A DNA stretch of 64,000 nt from Accumulibacter sp. (GTDB lineage: Bacteria > Pseudomonadota > Gammaproteobacteria > Burkholderiales > Rhodocyclaceae). Positions within the stretch are counted from its first letter, which is position 1. The number at the start of each line of letters is the position of its first letter. Location of the stretch: contig JAFLDO010000013.1 in the NCBI GenBank assembly GCA_017302455.1, forward strand, positions 1-64,000. Reading direction: 5' to 3'. The position numbers and the translations under genes are program-made. Under the pieces are notes generated by a model that ran no database searches, was not told the origin of the DNA, and worked only from the letters and a program-made list of their open reading frames with translations. This document shows positions 9,002 through 18,449 of this stretch, piece by piece.

Positions 9002-10420
9002 TCAGCCCGCCTGCTGTTTGGCGCGGTTGGCGTGCGCGATCAGCGCCGCGATGACGCACGAGGCGATGCGCGTTTCGGCGGTGTCGGCGCGACTGGTCAG
9101 GACGATCGGCACGCGCGCACCGAGCACGATGCCGGCGCTGAGCGCGTTGGCGAGATATTCGAGCTGCTTGGCGATCATGTTGCCGGACTCGAGGTCGGGG
9201 ACGACCAGGATATCGGCCCGCCCGGCGACCGCCGAATTGATCCCCTTGGTCTTGGCGGCGACGATCGAGACGGCGTTGTCGAAGGCCAGCGGACCGTCGA
9301 GCAGGCCGCCCTTGATCTGGCCGCGGTCGGCCATCTTGCACAGGGCGGCGGCGTCGAGGGTGGACTGGATCTTGGGATTGACGGTTTCGACGGCCGAGAG
9401 AATCGCCACCTTGGGTTCGGGGGTGCCGATGATGTGGGCGAGATCTATGGCGTTCTGGATGATGTCGACCTTCTCCTGGAGCGTCGGCAGGATGTTGATC
9501 GCCGCATCGGTGATCATGATCGGTCGCGGATAGGTGGGCACGTCCATCAGGAAGACGTGGCTGATGCGGCGCTCGGTGCGCAGGCCGGCGGCGCGGGAGA
9601 TGACCTCGGCCATCAGTTCGTCGGTGTGCAGGCTGCCCTTCATCAGCGCTTCGACGTCGCCGCTACGCACCAGCGTGACGGCCATTGCCGCGGCATCGTG
9701 GCTGTGTTTGACGTTCACGATGCGGTGCGATCCGAGGTCGAAGCCGTTCTCCTCGGCAACCGCCCTGATCTTCTGCTCCGGCCCGATCAGGAAGGGATCG
9801 ATCAGGTTCGCCTCGGCAGCCAGCAGCGCCCCCCTGAGCGACTCGCGGTCGCACGGGTGCACGACGGCCATGTCGATCGGCGCCAGTCCCGCGGCACGCG
9901 CCACCAGCACCTGCAGGCGGGCGTACTTGTCCGAGATGGTGATTTCCGGCATCACCGTCCGCTTCGTCTTGATCTTCTCGGCTGGTGCCAGCACTTCGGC
10001 GCTGCCCGACACCACCAGCATGCCATCCTGGTTGACGCACGCGCAGTCGAGGACGATGTGGTGGTTGTGATCGAACTTCTGCCTGATCGTCACCGTCACG
10101 GTAATCGTGTCGCCGATCGTCACCGGCCGCGAGAAATGCAGCGTGGACTCGATGAGGACGGTTCCCGGCCCCGGGAACTGTGTGCCGAGGATCGTCGACA
10201 GCAGCGAGGCGGACCACATGTCGTGGGCGATGAAGTCGCGGAAGAGGCCGCTGTGCCGGAATTCGGTGTTGGCCAGCGCCGGGTTCATATCCCCGGACAT
10301 CAGCGCGAAGAGCTTGACGTCCTCCGGGCGCAGGGTGCGTACCAGCGACGCGCTGTCACCGACGCTGATTTCGTCGTAGGGCCGGCTTTCGAGATAGTCC
10401 AGCGAGGTCTCAAAGTGCAT
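9002..10420 (-). CDS. MaoC-like hydratase / phosphate acetyl(butyryl)transferase fusion
   Basis: A 472-residue bifunctional protein. Residues about 1-150 form a MaoC/hot-dog domain (PGPGTVLIESTLHFSRPVTIGD, followed by VTVTIRQKF). Residues about 165-470 form a Pta/Ptb domain that exchanges CoA for phosphate on acyl groups (KGSLHTDELMAEV, PRPIMITDAAINILPTL, GGLLDGPLAFDNA). Such fusions are usually annotated as bifunctional enoyl-CoA hydratase/phosphate acetyltransferase and are linked to acetate or butyrate/PHA metabolism. The start at 10420 (MHFETSL) is chosen over an upstream in-frame ATG because the family begins near there. An acetate kinase partner is not adjacent. Confidence 0.88.
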   Translation of the reverse strand: MHFETSLDYLESRPYDEISVGDSASLVRTLRPEDVKLFALMSGDMNPALANTEFRHSGLFRDFIAHDMWSASLLSTILGTQFPGPGTVLIESTLHFSRPVTIGDTITVTVTIRQKFDHNHHIVLDCACVNQDGMLVVSGSAEVLAPAEKIKTKRTVMPEITISDKYARLQVLVARAAGLAPIDMAVVHPCDRESLRGALLAAEANLIDPFLIGPEQKIRAVAEENGFDLGSHRIVNVKHSHDAAAMAVTLVRSGDVEALMKGSLHTDELMAEVISRAAGLRTERRISHVFLMDVPTYPRPIMITDAAINILPTLQEKVDIIQNAIDLAHIIGTPEPKVAILSAVETVNPKIQSTLDAAALCKMADRGQIKGGLLDGPLAFDNAVSIVAAKTKGINSAVAGRADILVVPDLESGNMIAKQLEYLANALSAGIVLGARVPIVLTSRADTAETRIASCVIAALIAHANRAKQQAG

Positions 10421-10641
10421 GATGGGGCTCCGGATGGTGCTCAGAATCGCCATTATGCTGCAACGCACCACGCAATGGTAGGGGAGCGACGCGCAGGCTC
10501 CGGTGAGGCGAGGTCCATTGTCGCTTTCGCCCTGCGCGCGCCTTTCCTCGCCTCCGTTGACCTGGATCAGCCCCTGCCGCAGCCGGGACGCTAGACTTGG
10601 CTACGGCGTAGCAGAAACTGCCGAGGGCGCGGGAGACTGTC

Positions 10642-12483
10642 GTGACGGACGAGAGCATGGATGCAGGGCGGATCGAGGCGTTGTTGCTGCCGATCCTCGA
10701 CGCTCGTCGCCGCGATCCGGGCGAACTGGTACAGATTCTGCGCGAGGCGCAGGAGGCGCTGGGCTACCTGCCGGCCGCCGCTCTGACCCTGATCGCCCGG
10801 GCGGTCGGAGTGCCGCGTGCACGCGTCGAGGGAGTCGCCGGCTTCTACTCGTTCTTGCATCTGGCGCCGGTGGGCCGCTATCGGGTTCTCTTTTCGGACA
10901 ACATCACCGACCGCATGCTGGGCAGCGGCGACCTGCTGGATCGCCTGTGCAACAAACTGTGGATCGAGCGCGGCAAGCTTTCCGAGGATGGTCTGGTCAG
11001 CGTCGATACCACCTCCTGCACCGGCATGTGCGACCAGGGCCCGGCGCTGCTGGTCAACGGCAGGGCAATGACGCGCATGTCGGCAGAGCGCATCGACCGC
11101 CTCTGCGAGCTGATCCGGGCGCAGGTGCCGCTCGCCGAGTGGCCGAGCGAGTACTTCGTGGTGACCGACAACGTCCGGCGCCGCGACGCGGTGCTGGCGA
11201 CCGAGTCGCCAGCCGGCGAAGCGCTGCGGGCAGCCATAGCGCGCGGGCCCGAGGCGATGCTCGCCGAAATGAAGGTCTCCAACCTGCGCGGCCGCGGCGG
11301 CGCGGGCTTTACCACCTACATCAAGTGGGAGTCGGCGCGTCGGGCGACCTGCCGGCATGCGCCGCCCGCGCGCTACGTGGTCTGCAACGCCGACGAGGGG
11401 GAACCCGGTACCTTCAAGGATCGCGTCCTGCTGACGAGCCATGCCGATCTCGTGTTCGACGGCATGAGCGTCGCTGGCGTGACGATCGGTGCCGAAAAGG
11501 GGCTACTCTACCTGCGCGGCGAGTACGCCTATCTGCTGCCGGCATTGCAGGAGAATCTCGAACGCCGCCGGCGCAATGGCTTGCTCGGGCCGGCGCTGTG
11601 CGGCCGCGCGGATCTCGCCTTCGACATCGACATCCACCTCGGCGCCGGCGCCTATGTCTGCGGCGAGGAAACGGCATTGCTCGAGTCGCTCGAAGGCAAG
11701 CGCGGCGTCCCGCGCATTCGCCCGCCCTTCCCGGTCCACGCGGGCTACCGCGGTCAGCCGACGGTGGTGAACAACGTCGAGACCCTCTGCAAGGCGGCGC
11801 TGATCGCGGTCAGGGGCGGCGCCTGGTTCGCCGGCCTCGGCACCAAGCAGTCGACCGGCACCAAGCTGCTGTCGATCTCGGGTGACGTCGAATCGCCGGG
11901 CATCTACGAATACCCGTTCGGCGTCGCGGTGAGCCAAGTGCTCAACGACTGCGGCGCCGGCAATGCCCAGGCGGTGCAGGTCAGCGGCCCGTCGGGAAGC
12001 TGCCTGGCCATGCACGAGTTCTCGCGCCGCATAGCTTTCGAGGACGTGCCGACGGCGGGTGCCTTCATGGTTTTCGGCGCCCATCGCGACATGTTCGAAG
12101 TCGCCCGCAACTTCGCCCACTTCTTCGCGCACGAGAGCTGCGGCTTCTGTACCCCGTGTCGGGTCGGCACCTCGCTGGTCGCCAACTGCATGGACAAGAT
12201 CGCCAATGGCCGCGGCTCGCAATACGACATCAGCGAGATCTTCAAGATCCACCGCCTGTTGCACGCGGCCAGCCATTGTGGCCTTGGCCAGACGGCCTGC
12301 AATCCCTTGTTCGACACGCTGAACAAGTTTCGCCCGGCCTACGAGCGACGCCTGCGCTCGCTCGACTTCGCGCCGGCCTTCGACCTCGACCAGGCATTGG
12401 CCAGCGCCCGCCAGATGACCGGGCGCGACGACCCGGCGGCACACTTCGGTTTCGCGGCGAGAGGCGTGGGAGGCGAATCATGA
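10642..12483 (+). CDS. hoxF: NAD-reducing hydrogenase diaphorase subunit HoxF
   Basis: The 613-residue flavin subunit of a group 3d bidirectional [NiFe]-hydrogenase, coupling H2 oxidation or evolution to NAD+/NADH in the cytoplasm. The N-terminal ~160 residues are NuoE-like (SCTGMCDQGPALL, Cys126 and Cys130). Then comes a NuoF-like part with the FMN motif GRGGAGF at 217-223, NADEGEPGTFKDR and GAGAYVCGEE for nucleotide and flavin binding, and a C-terminal [4Fe-4S] motif ESCGFCTPCR. The GTG at 10642 is preferred; an ATG five codons in is possible. It overlaps hoxU by four bases (ATGA). Confidence 0.95.
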   Translation: MTDESMDAGRIEALLLPILDARRRDPGELVQILREAQEALGYLPAAALTLIARAVGVPRARVEGVAGFYSFLHLAPVGRYRVLFSDNITDRMLGSGDLLDRLCNKLWIERGKLSEDGLVSVDTTSCTGMCDQGPALLVNGRAMTRMSAERIDRLCELIRAQVPLAEWPSEYFVVTDNVRRRDAVLATESPAGEALRAAIARGPEAMLAEMKVSNLRGRGGAGFTTYIKWESARRATCRHAPPARYVVCNADEGEPGTFKDRVLLTSHADLVFDGMSVAGVTIGAEKGLLYLRGEYAYLLPALQENLERRRRNGLLGPALCGRADLAFDIDIHLGAGAYVCGEETALLESLEGKRGVPRIRPPFPVHAGYRGQPTVVNNVETLCKAALIAVRGGAWFAGLGTKQSTGTKLLSISGDVESPGIYEYPFGVAVSQVLNDCGAGNAQAVQVSGPSGSCLAMHEFSRRIAFEDVPTAGAFMVFGAHRDMFEVARNFAHFFAHESCGFCTPCRVGTSLVANCMDKIANGRGSQYDISEIFKIHRLLHAASHCGLGQTACNPLFDTLNKFRPAYERRLRSLDFAPAFDLDQALASARQMTGRDDPAAHFGFAARGVGGES

Positions 12484-13223
12484 GCGACGACTCCAGCATG
12501 CTGCTCGACGGCCTGCCCGTCGCCTTCGCTGATGGGCAGACAATCATGGAAGCGGCGATGGCGGCGGGGATCTTCATTCCGCACCTCTGCCATCACCCCG
12601 ACTTCAAGCCGCAGGGCAGTTGCAAGCTGTGCACCGTCAAGGCCAACGGCCGCTACGTTTCGGCGTGTACCCTGCCGGCCAAGGACGGCATGGAGGTCGA
12701 GAACAATTCGCCGGACCTCAACGACAAGCGGCGGACGATGCTGCAGATGCTCTTCGTCGAAGGCAATCACTTCTGCCCCTCGTGCGAGAAGAGCGGCAAC
12801 TGCATGCTGCAGGCACTGGCCTACGAGCTGGAAATGCTCTCCCCGCACTTCCCGGAGTTCTATCCCGACCGGCCGGTCGATGCCTCGCATCCCGAAGTGC
12901 TGCTCGAGTTCAACCGGTGCATCCTCTGCGAATTGTGCGTGCGCGCCAGTCGCGATGTCGACGGCAAGAACATCTTCGCGCTCTCCGGCCGCGGCATCAC
13001 CAAGCACCTGATCGTCAATGCCGAGTCCGGCCGGCTGGCCGATACCGATTTCTCGCTCGCCGACCAGGCGGCGCACGTCTGCCCGGTCGGCGTGATCCTC
13101 GAGAAACGCCATGGCTTCGCCGTGCCGATCGGCAGCCGCCGTTACGACGTCGAGCCGATCGGCATGCAGGTCGAGCGGCCGGCGACAGCTGGCACGCCTG
13201 GCACGCGCGACGAGCAGGCCTGA
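12480..13223 (+). CDS. hoxU: NAD-reducing hydrogenase diaphorase subunit HoxU
   Basis: A 247-residue NuoG-like electron-transfer subunit linking HoxF to the hydrogenase dimer. The N-terminal [2Fe-2S] ferredoxin fold has CHHPDFKPQGSCKLC plus a downstream Cys; next come a His/Cys site (HFCPSCEKSGNC) and a Cys pair region (CILCELCVR with a later CPVG) for [4Fe-4S] clusters. Its ATG overlaps the hoxF stop and its stop is one base before the hoxY start, so the genes are one tight operon. Confidence 0.95.
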   Translation: MSDDSSMLLDGLPVAFADGQTIMEAAMAAGIFIPHLCHHPDFKPQGSCKLCTVKANGRYVSACTLPAKDGMEVENNSPDLNDKRRTMLQMLFVEGNHFCPSCEKSGNCMLQALAYELEMLSPHFPEFYPDRPVDASHPEVLLEFNRCILCELCVRASRDVDGKNIFALSGRGITKHLIVNAESGRLADTDFSLADQAAHVCPVGVILEKRHGFAVPIGSRRYDVEPIGMQVERPATAGTPGTRDEQA

Positions 13224-13224
13224 C

Positions 13225-13779
13225 ATGAGCGCTGCCCTGCCCTCCCGGAAGCTGCGCCTCGCGACGACTTCGCTGGCCGGTTGCTTCGGTTGCCACATGT
13301 CTTGCCTCGACATCGACGAGCGGCTGCTCGACCTGATCGAGCGCGTCGACTTCGACCGTTCGCCCTTGACCGACCTCAAGGAGTGTGGCCCCTGCGACAT
13401 CGGCCTGATCGAAGGCGGCATCTGCAACGCCGAGAACATCCACGTGCTGCGCGAGTTCCGCCGCAACTGCAAGGTCCTCATCGCCATCGGCGCCTGCGCG
13501 GTCAATGGCGGCCTGCCGGCGCAGCGCAACCATCTCGACCTCGGTCTTTGCCTGCAGGAGGTCTACCTGACCGGCACGGGGGTCGTCGGTGGGCAGATCC
13601 CCAACGATCCGGAATTGCCGCTGCCGCTCGACAAGGTGCACCCTATCCATGAAGTCGTTCGCGTCGATTACTTCATTCCCGGCTGCCCACCCTCGGGCGA
13701 CGCGATCTGGAAGTTCCTGACCGACCTGCTCGATGGCCGAACCCCGCGTCTCGGACATCCCCTGCTGCATTTCGACTGA
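13225..13779 (+). CDS. hoxY: NAD-reducing hydrogenase small subunit HoxY
   Basis: A 184-residue small subunit carrying the proximal Fe-S cluster that passes electrons between the NiFe site and HoxU. Cysteine motifs visible are CFGCHMSC near residue 20, ECGPCDIGLIEGGIC in the middle, GACAVNGGLP, and PGCPPSGDAIW near the C-terminus. There is no Tat signal peptide, as expected for a cytoplasmic enzyme. It lies between hoxU (1-bp gap) and hoxH (8-bp gap). Confidence 0.95.
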   Translation: MSAALPSRKLRLATTSLAGCFGCHMSCLDIDERLLDLIERVDFDRSPLTDLKECGPCDIGLIEGGICNAENIHVLREFRRNCKVLIAIGACAVNGGLPAQRNHLDLGLCLQEVYLTGTGVVGGQIPNDPELPLPLDKVHPIHEVVRVDYFIPGCPPSGDAIWKFLTDLLDGRTPRLGHPLLHFD

Positions 13780-13787
13780 GACAGACC

Positions 13788-15260
13788 ATGGCCAGCGAAA
13801 ACTTCGAACTCGAGACTGCCGACGCCGGCGCCGGCACGCTGCGCCGCGTGGCGATCGATCCGGTATCGCGCGTCGAAGGGCACGGCAAGGTGACGCTCTT
13901 GCTCGACGAGAACGATGAAGTGCAGCAAGTCCGCCTGCACATCGTCGAATTCCGCGGTTTCGAGAAGTTCATCCAGGGCCGCCCGTACTGGGAGGTGCCG
14001 GTAATGGTGCAGCGCCTGTGCGGCATCTGCCCCGTCTCGCATCACCTGGCGGCGGCCAAGGCGCTTGACCACGTGGTCGGTGCCGACCGCCTGACGCCAA
14101 GCGCCGAGAAATTGCGCCGCTTGATGCACTACGGCCAGATCCTGCAGTCGCATGCACTGCATTTCTTTCACCTGTCGTCGCCCGACCTGCTCTTCGGTTT
14201 CGACAGCGAGGCCGGCCGGCGCAACATCGTCGGCGTCGCCGCCGCGCATCCCGACGTCGCCAGGCAAGGCGTGCTGTTGCGCAAGTTCGGCCAGGAAGTC
14301 ATTCGCCTGACCGCCGGCAAGCGCATCCACGGCACCGGGGCGATTCCCGGTGGCGTCAACCGCGCGCTCACCCGCGCCGAACGCGACGGCCTGCTCGCCG
14401 ACATCTATCCGATCATCGGCTGGAGCCGCCAGGCCGTGCAGCTCGTCAAGCGCCTGCACACGAGTGATCCCGCGCTCTACGACGTTTTCGGCAGATTCCC
14501 TTCGAACATCCTGTCGCTGGTCGGTGCCGACGGCGTGCTCGACTTCTACGACGGCCGCCTGCGCGCCCGCGATGCCGACGGCAAGATCATCGTCGATGGC
14601 GTCCACGTCAAGGACTACCACGAACTGATCCGCGAGGAAGTCAAGCCGTGGAGCTACATGAAGTTCCCGTTCCTGACGGCGCTGGGGCCGCGGGACGGCT
14701 GGTACAAGGTGGGCCCGCTGGCGCGCGTACAGAACTGCGCGTCGATTCCGTCGCCGCTCGCCGAAGCCGAGCGCCGCGAGTTCATGGAGCACGGCCAGGG
14801 CAAGCTGATCCACGCGCCGCTGGCGTATCACTGGGCGCGCATGATCGAGATGCTGCACGCCGCCGAGACGATCAAGCACCTGTTGCACGACGACGACCTC
14901 TCGGGCAGCGAACTGATCACCAGCGGCAGCCGCAGCCGCGATGGTGTCGGTGTCATCGAGGCGCCGCGCGGAACGCTGATCCACCACTACCGCGTCGGCG
15001 ACGACGACCTGGTGACGATGTGCAACCTGATCGTATCGACGACGCACAACAACCAGCCGATGAACGAAGCGATCCGCCGCGTCGCCCGCCGTTACCTGAA
15101 CGGTCGCCAACTCAGCGAAGGCCTGCTCAACCATATCGAAGTCGCCATCCGCTGCTTCGATCCCTGCCTCTCCTGCGCCACGCATGCGCTCGGCAAGATG
15201 CCGCTGCAGCTCGAATTGCAGGATGCGGCCGGCCAGGTGCTGCAGCGTCTGCGCGCCTGA
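13788..15260 (+). CDS. hoxH: NAD-reducing [NiFe]-hydrogenase large subunit HoxH
   Basis: The 490-residue catalytic subunit. Nickel-iron ligands are the N-terminal RLCGIC (Cys78, Cys81) and the C-terminal DPCLSC (Cys460, Cys463), followed by ATH. The 24 residues after His466 are the pro-peptide expected to be removed by HoxW once nickel is inserted. The motif spacing and lack of an export signal match group 3d enzymes. The hyp genes needed to build the cofactor are not in the window. Confidence 0.95.
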   Translation: MASENFELETADAGAGTLRRVAIDPVSRVEGHGKVTLLLDENDEVQQVRLHIVEFRGFEKFIQGRPYWEVPVMVQRLCGICPVSHHLAAAKALDHVVGADRLTPSAEKLRRLMHYGQILQSHALHFFHLSSPDLLFGFDSEAGRRNIVGVAAAHPDVARQGVLLRKFGQEVIRLTAGKRIHGTGAIPGGVNRALTRAERDGLLADIYPIIGWSRQAVQLVKRLHTSDPALYDVFGRFPSNILSLVGADGVLDFYDGRLRARDADGKIIVDGVHVKDYHELIREEVKPWSYMKFPFLTALGPRDGWYKVGPLARVQNCASIPSPLAEAERREFMEHGQGKLIHAPLAYHWARMIEMLHAAETIKHLLHDDDLSGSELITSGSRSRDGVGVIEAPRGTLIHHYRVGDDDLVTMCNLIVSTTHNNQPMNEAIRRVARRYLNGRQLSEGLLNHIEVAIRCFDPCLSCATHALGKMPLQLELQDAAGQVLQRLRA

Positions 15261-15293
15261 GCAGCGGATGCCGAGGTCAGGAGGGCGTCGCTG

Positions 15294-15809
15294 ATGTCAC
15301 TGGTGCCGGCCATGCCACCCGCCCCGGTGGTCGTTCTCGCCTGCGGCAACCCGAGTCGCGGCGACGACGCACTCGGACCCCTGCTCCTCGAACGCTTGCA
15401 GAACTGGCTGCATTCGGTCGGCCTGGCCGACGGCTTCGAGTTGATCGGCGACTTCCAGTTGCAGGTCGAGCATGCCCTCGATCTCACCGGACGGCGCCTG
15501 GCGCTGTTCATCGACGCCGGCGAGCAGACCCCGTCGCCTTACGCCTTTCGCCAAGTGGCGGCGGCCGGCGTCGTCAGCCCCGGCACGCATGCCTTGCCTC
15601 CCGCCGCCTTGCTCGCCGTGCTGCGGCGCATCGGCGAGCCGCCGCCGCCGGCTTTCGTGTTGTGTGTGCGCGGCGAGCGCTTCGCGCTGGGCGAGGGCTT
15701 GAGCCGCGCCGCGCGAGACCATGCGGACGCTGCCTTCGAACTGCTGACGGGGCTATGCCGCGCCTCCCGGGTCGACGCCTGGCAGGCGCGCGTAACCCGC
15801 GACGTGTAG
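15294..15809 (+). CDS. hoxW: Hydrogenase maturation endopeptidase HoxW
   Basis: A 171-residue protease of the HyaD/HybD/HycI family that trims the C-terminal extension of HoxH. The start VVVLACGNPSRGDDALGPLLLERL contains the GNPxRGDDxxG signature with the nickel-sensing acidic residue; a second acidic site is FIDAGEQ and a conserved His lies in GTHALPP. A perfect AGGAGG lies 8 bases before the ATG. It is 33 bases after hoxH and completes the hoxFUYHW set. Confidence 0.9.
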   Translation: MSLVPAMPPAPVVVLACGNPSRGDDALGPLLLERLQNWLHSVGLADGFELIGDFQLQVEHALDLTGRRLALFIDAGEQTPSPYAFRQVAAAGVVSPGTHALPPAALLAVLRRIGEPPPPAFVLCVRGERFALGEGLSRAARDHADAAFELLTGLCRASRVDAWQARVTRDV

Positions 15810-16160
15810 GGGCCGGCCAGAACCCTGCCTGCGGCTTACAGAGAAGTCGTGTCAGCGGCCCAGGCCGCTCGCCGCCAAGGCAGGCCGGTCACCAGCGATC
15901 GGATTCAGATCCGTGTACGCTGGCGTGCAGCGCCGGCATCGGCTCCTCGCCGTGCGCTGGAGCTGCCCGGTAACCATCCATCCGACGAGCAACGGCTGTT
16001 CAGCCGGCAAGACCAGATGCTATATTGAGCGGCCGGGAGATGCCATTGCTCCTGGAGCCACCGTTGTACGGCCGACGCCGGCCACAGGGTTGCCGGATGT
16101 GCTGCCTGGGTTCGTTTCCAGCCTGTCCGCTGCGGCAACACGTTTTCGGGGCAGGAATAT
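15810..16160. other. Intergenic region before crcB, no clear element
   Basis: About 350 bases between hoxW and crcB. I looked for a fluoride riboswitch, which often precedes crcB. The stretch near 16035-16090 is GC-rich and can fold, but the conserved core and its distal pairing strand are not recognisable. No gene with a good start signal was found on either strand. Confidence 0.5.
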
Positions 16161-16544
16161 TTGAAAGCGATTCTCGCGATATCGGTCGGTGCCGCGCTTG
16201 GCGCACTGTTGCGCTGGCAACTGGGGATCAGGCTCAACAGTCTCTTCCCGACGATTCCACCCGGGACGCTGGTCGCCAACCTGGTCGGTGCCTACGTCAT
16301 CGGCGTCGCCATCGCCTTCTTTACCTCGTTCTCGGCGCTTTCCCCGGAATGGCGCCTGTTGATCATTACCGGGTTCTGCGGCGGTCTGACGACATTCTCG
16401 ACCTTCTCCGCGGAATTGATGATCCTGCTTCAGCAGGGGCGGATTTCCTGGGCGCTCGGCATCGTTGCGGCGCATGTCGTGGGTTCGGTGGCGATGACTT
16501 TTGCCGGTCTGGCGACCGTCTTCTGGGCGCGAGGTTCGCCATGA
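16161..16544 (+). CDS. crcB: Fluoride channel CrcB/Fluc
   Basis: A 127-residue four-helix membrane protein that exports toxic fluoride as a dual-topology dimer. The family signature [13 protein letters not shown] is at about residues 72-84, and the N-terminal [13 protein letters not shown] is also typical. The start is a TTG at 16161, after GCAGGA, immediately before the [13 protein letters not shown] segment. A DUF190 gene follows 79 bases downstream, a frequent partner of crcB. Confidence 0.93.
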   Translation: MKAILAISVGAALGALLRWQLGIRLNSLFPTIPPGTLVANLVGAYVIGVAIAFFTSFSALSPEWRLLIITGFCGGLTTFSTFSAELMILLQQGRISWALGIVAAHVVGSVAMTFAGLATVFWARGSP

Positions 16545-16623
16545 GACGCCCGGCAACACGCAGTCGGGTTCCGGGCGCGCCTGGCGCGAACCGCTACGGA
16601 CGCAGCAAACAACTGAGGAAGGC

Positions 16624-16974
16624 ATGGAAGGCTCATTTCTGCGGTTCTATGTGACCGAGTCCGAGGCGCACCACGGGGTTCTTCTCTGGGAGTGGCTGTT
16701 GATCCAGGGCAACCGGCTCGGCATTCGCGGCGGCTCGGCGTTCCGCGCCATCGGCGGTTTCGGGCGGCGCCACACGCTGCACGAAGACCGGTTTTTCGAG
16801 CTGGCGGGGAGCAGCGGCATCGAGGTCGAGTTCGTGGCCACCGACGAGGAGGAGCAGCGACTTTTCGATCTGATCAATCGCGAGCAGATCCGGATCTTCT
16901 ATACCCGCATCCCGGCCCGCTTCGGGGTCATCAATCCGGATGCCGAGGACCCTCCGGCGACCGACAACCCGTAA
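16624..16974 (+). CDS. DUF190 family protein
   Basis: A 116-residue soluble protein of the DUF190 family, a PII-like ferredoxin fold. The family pattern is seen as LRFYVTESEAHHGVLLWEWL at the start and GIRGGSAFRAIGGFG in the middle. DUF190 genes are commonly linked to crcB, as here, suggesting a role in fluoride or ion homeostasis, but the biochemical function is not established. The ATG at 16624 follows GAGGAAGG; the longer upstream frame overlaps crcB. Confidence 0.88.
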   Translation: MEGSFLRFYVTESEAHHGVLLWEWLLIQGNRLGIRGGSAFRAIGGFGRRHTLHEDRFFELAGSSGIEVEFVATDEEEQRLFDLINREQIRIFYTRIPARFGVINPDAEDPPATDNP

Positions 16975-17092
16975 GCGATGCCAGTGGCGGCGGCGGCAGA
17001 TCGTGAATTGTCGCCGACCCGTGCCGGAGCGGGCTGGCTCACCGGATCAGGGGCAAGGCCGTACGCGCCGTGCCCCTGTGATCCGTCAAGGC

Positions 17093-17500
17093 TCAGTAGG
17101 TCAGGGTCTTCGGCAGATCCTTCGCCTGCTGCACCCAGGACTCGACCATGGCCAACGTTGGCGGCTGCTTGCTGACCTGTTCGCTGGTGTTGGTGTCGAT
17201 GATTTTGGCGTGCAGATTGTCGGGGCGCCGCGTTGCCAGTTCCTTGACCGTATCGACCCCAGCTTTTTCGAGCAGGTCCGAATAGACACCGGAGACGCCC
17301 TTGATGCGGGCGAGATCGGCGCGGTTGGCCAACTCGAGGATGACGCGGGGATCGCAGCCACAGGTACCGGCGAGCGCCTTCCGCTGGGCCGGAGCGGCGG
17401 CCGCAGCAAGAAGTTGTTCGTTGTTGGTAATCCCCGCTTCCTTGAGCTTTTCGCTGATCGTCGGGGTGGCACCCTGTAGATCCTTGACCGAGACTGTCAT
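17093..17500 (-). CDS. DUF4332-type helix-hairpin-helix protein
   Basis: A 135-residue protein with helix-hairpin-helix-like repeats: TISEKLKEAGITNNEQLLAAA near the start and IKGVSGVYSDLLEKAGVDTV in the middle. This matches the DUF4332 pattern, which resembles DNA-binding HhH domains, although many members have unknown roles. The start at 17500 (MTVSVKD) follows a GAGGAG site about 10 bases upstream; a 12-codon extension is possible. It stands alone, convergent with the DUF190 gene. Confidence 0.75.
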   Translation of the reverse strand: MTVSVKDLQGATPTISEKLKEAGITNNEQLLAAAAAPAQRKALAGTCGCDPRVILELANRADLARIKGVSGVYSDLLEKAGVDTVKELATRRPDNLHAKIIDTNTSEQVSKQPPTLAMVESWVQQAKDLPKTLTY

Positions 17501-17711
17501 TTCAGTTTTCTCCTCTGGTATGTTGGTGCGAAGCAAAGTTTCGATGTCGTCGGGCTACCCGAGCTGCAGGGGCGTTCGACGGGCACGATTCTAATACCAG
17601 TGAAGACATGCGGGGACATCGCGCCACTCGCCGGCCTCGCCGGCCTCGCCATGTCCTGTCGCGGGGCCAGTGCCTGCAGGCCGGCCGGAGGCGCGGACGC
17701 CACCGTGATCG

Positions 17712-18449
17712 TCACCGCCGGGAACGCGTCGCCAGCCGCAGGCCGAGCGCCAGGACCGCCAGCGAGGTCAGCGCAATGACGCCGCCCCAGAACCAGTACG
17801 GCAGCCACAGCGCCTGCGCAATGACGGCGGTGTCGGAGGCGTGGCGCATGCCGCCGATGACGGCGCTGGACGTGAACAGATAATCCAGGTCCTGAAGCCA
17901 ACTCAGGCACAGCAGAGCGCCGGTCAGGCGCAGCACGAAAGTCACCGCACGATCGCCCAGCCACAGGGCGACCGCGGCGAAAAACAGCGCGCTGGCGACG
18001 AGGAAGATCACGCCGAACGGATTGCGCGCCCACACGACGACGACGCCGAGCAGACCGCCGGCAACGAGCCAGAGCATCGCCCGCGCCTGTCGCGCCGAGC
18101 GCGCCAGAATGATCAGCAGGCTACCGGCAATGCTCGGGCCCAGCAGACCGCCGGCGGCCACGAGCGCGGTGCTCAGGCGGCCGCCCGTCCCCCGCCACAA
18201 GGCCAGCCCGGAGCCGTCGGCGTAGAGGGCGAAGCTGCTGAACTCGCCGCCGACGAGCAGTGCCGTCAGGCCGTGCCCGAGTTCATGGGCGCAGGTTGCC
18301 AGCAGCGAGAACGGATAGAGAATCGATCGGCCGTACGGCAACTGCCAGGTCACGACGATGAGCGCCAGCACCCAGAGCAGCGCGCGCAGCGGATGTTCTG
18401 CCGATGTTTCGGACGACGATCGCGGCGACGCTGTCGACATGGAACTCAT
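17712..18449 (-). CDS. M50B-like membrane metalloprotease
   Basis: A 245-residue polytopic membrane protein with the zinc-protease motif HELGH (in CAHELGHGLTALLVGG, about residues 53-68) inside the second hydrophobic segment. It matches the M50B-like group rather than site-2 proteases with PDZ domains. Several further hydrophobic helices follow. The start at 18449 overlaps the stop of the transporter gene (ATGA), so the two are translationally coupled. The longer upstream frame lies inside the transporter gene and is rejected. Confidence 0.75.
   Translation of the reverse strand: MSSMSTASPRSSSETSAEHPLRALLWVLALIVVTWQLPYGRSILYPFSLLATCAHELGHGLTALLVGGEFSSFALYADGSGLALWRGTGGRLSTALVAAGGLLGPSIAGSLLIILARSARQARAMLWLVAGGLLGVVVVWARNPFGVIFLVASALFFAAVALWLGDRAVTFVLRLTGALLCLSWLQDLDYLFTSSAVIGGMRHASDTAVIAQALWLPYWFWGGVIALTSLAVLALGLRLATRSRR

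Noticed and set aside
8930-10594. Long plus-strand open frame opposite the MaoC-Pta fusion gene
   Set aside because: Shadow of a clearly recognisable enzyme gene; no family resemblance of its own.
16020-16160. Possible fluoride riboswitch before crcB
   Set aside because: The GC-rich stretch lacks the recognisable conserved core and matching distal strand of the fluoride aptamer.
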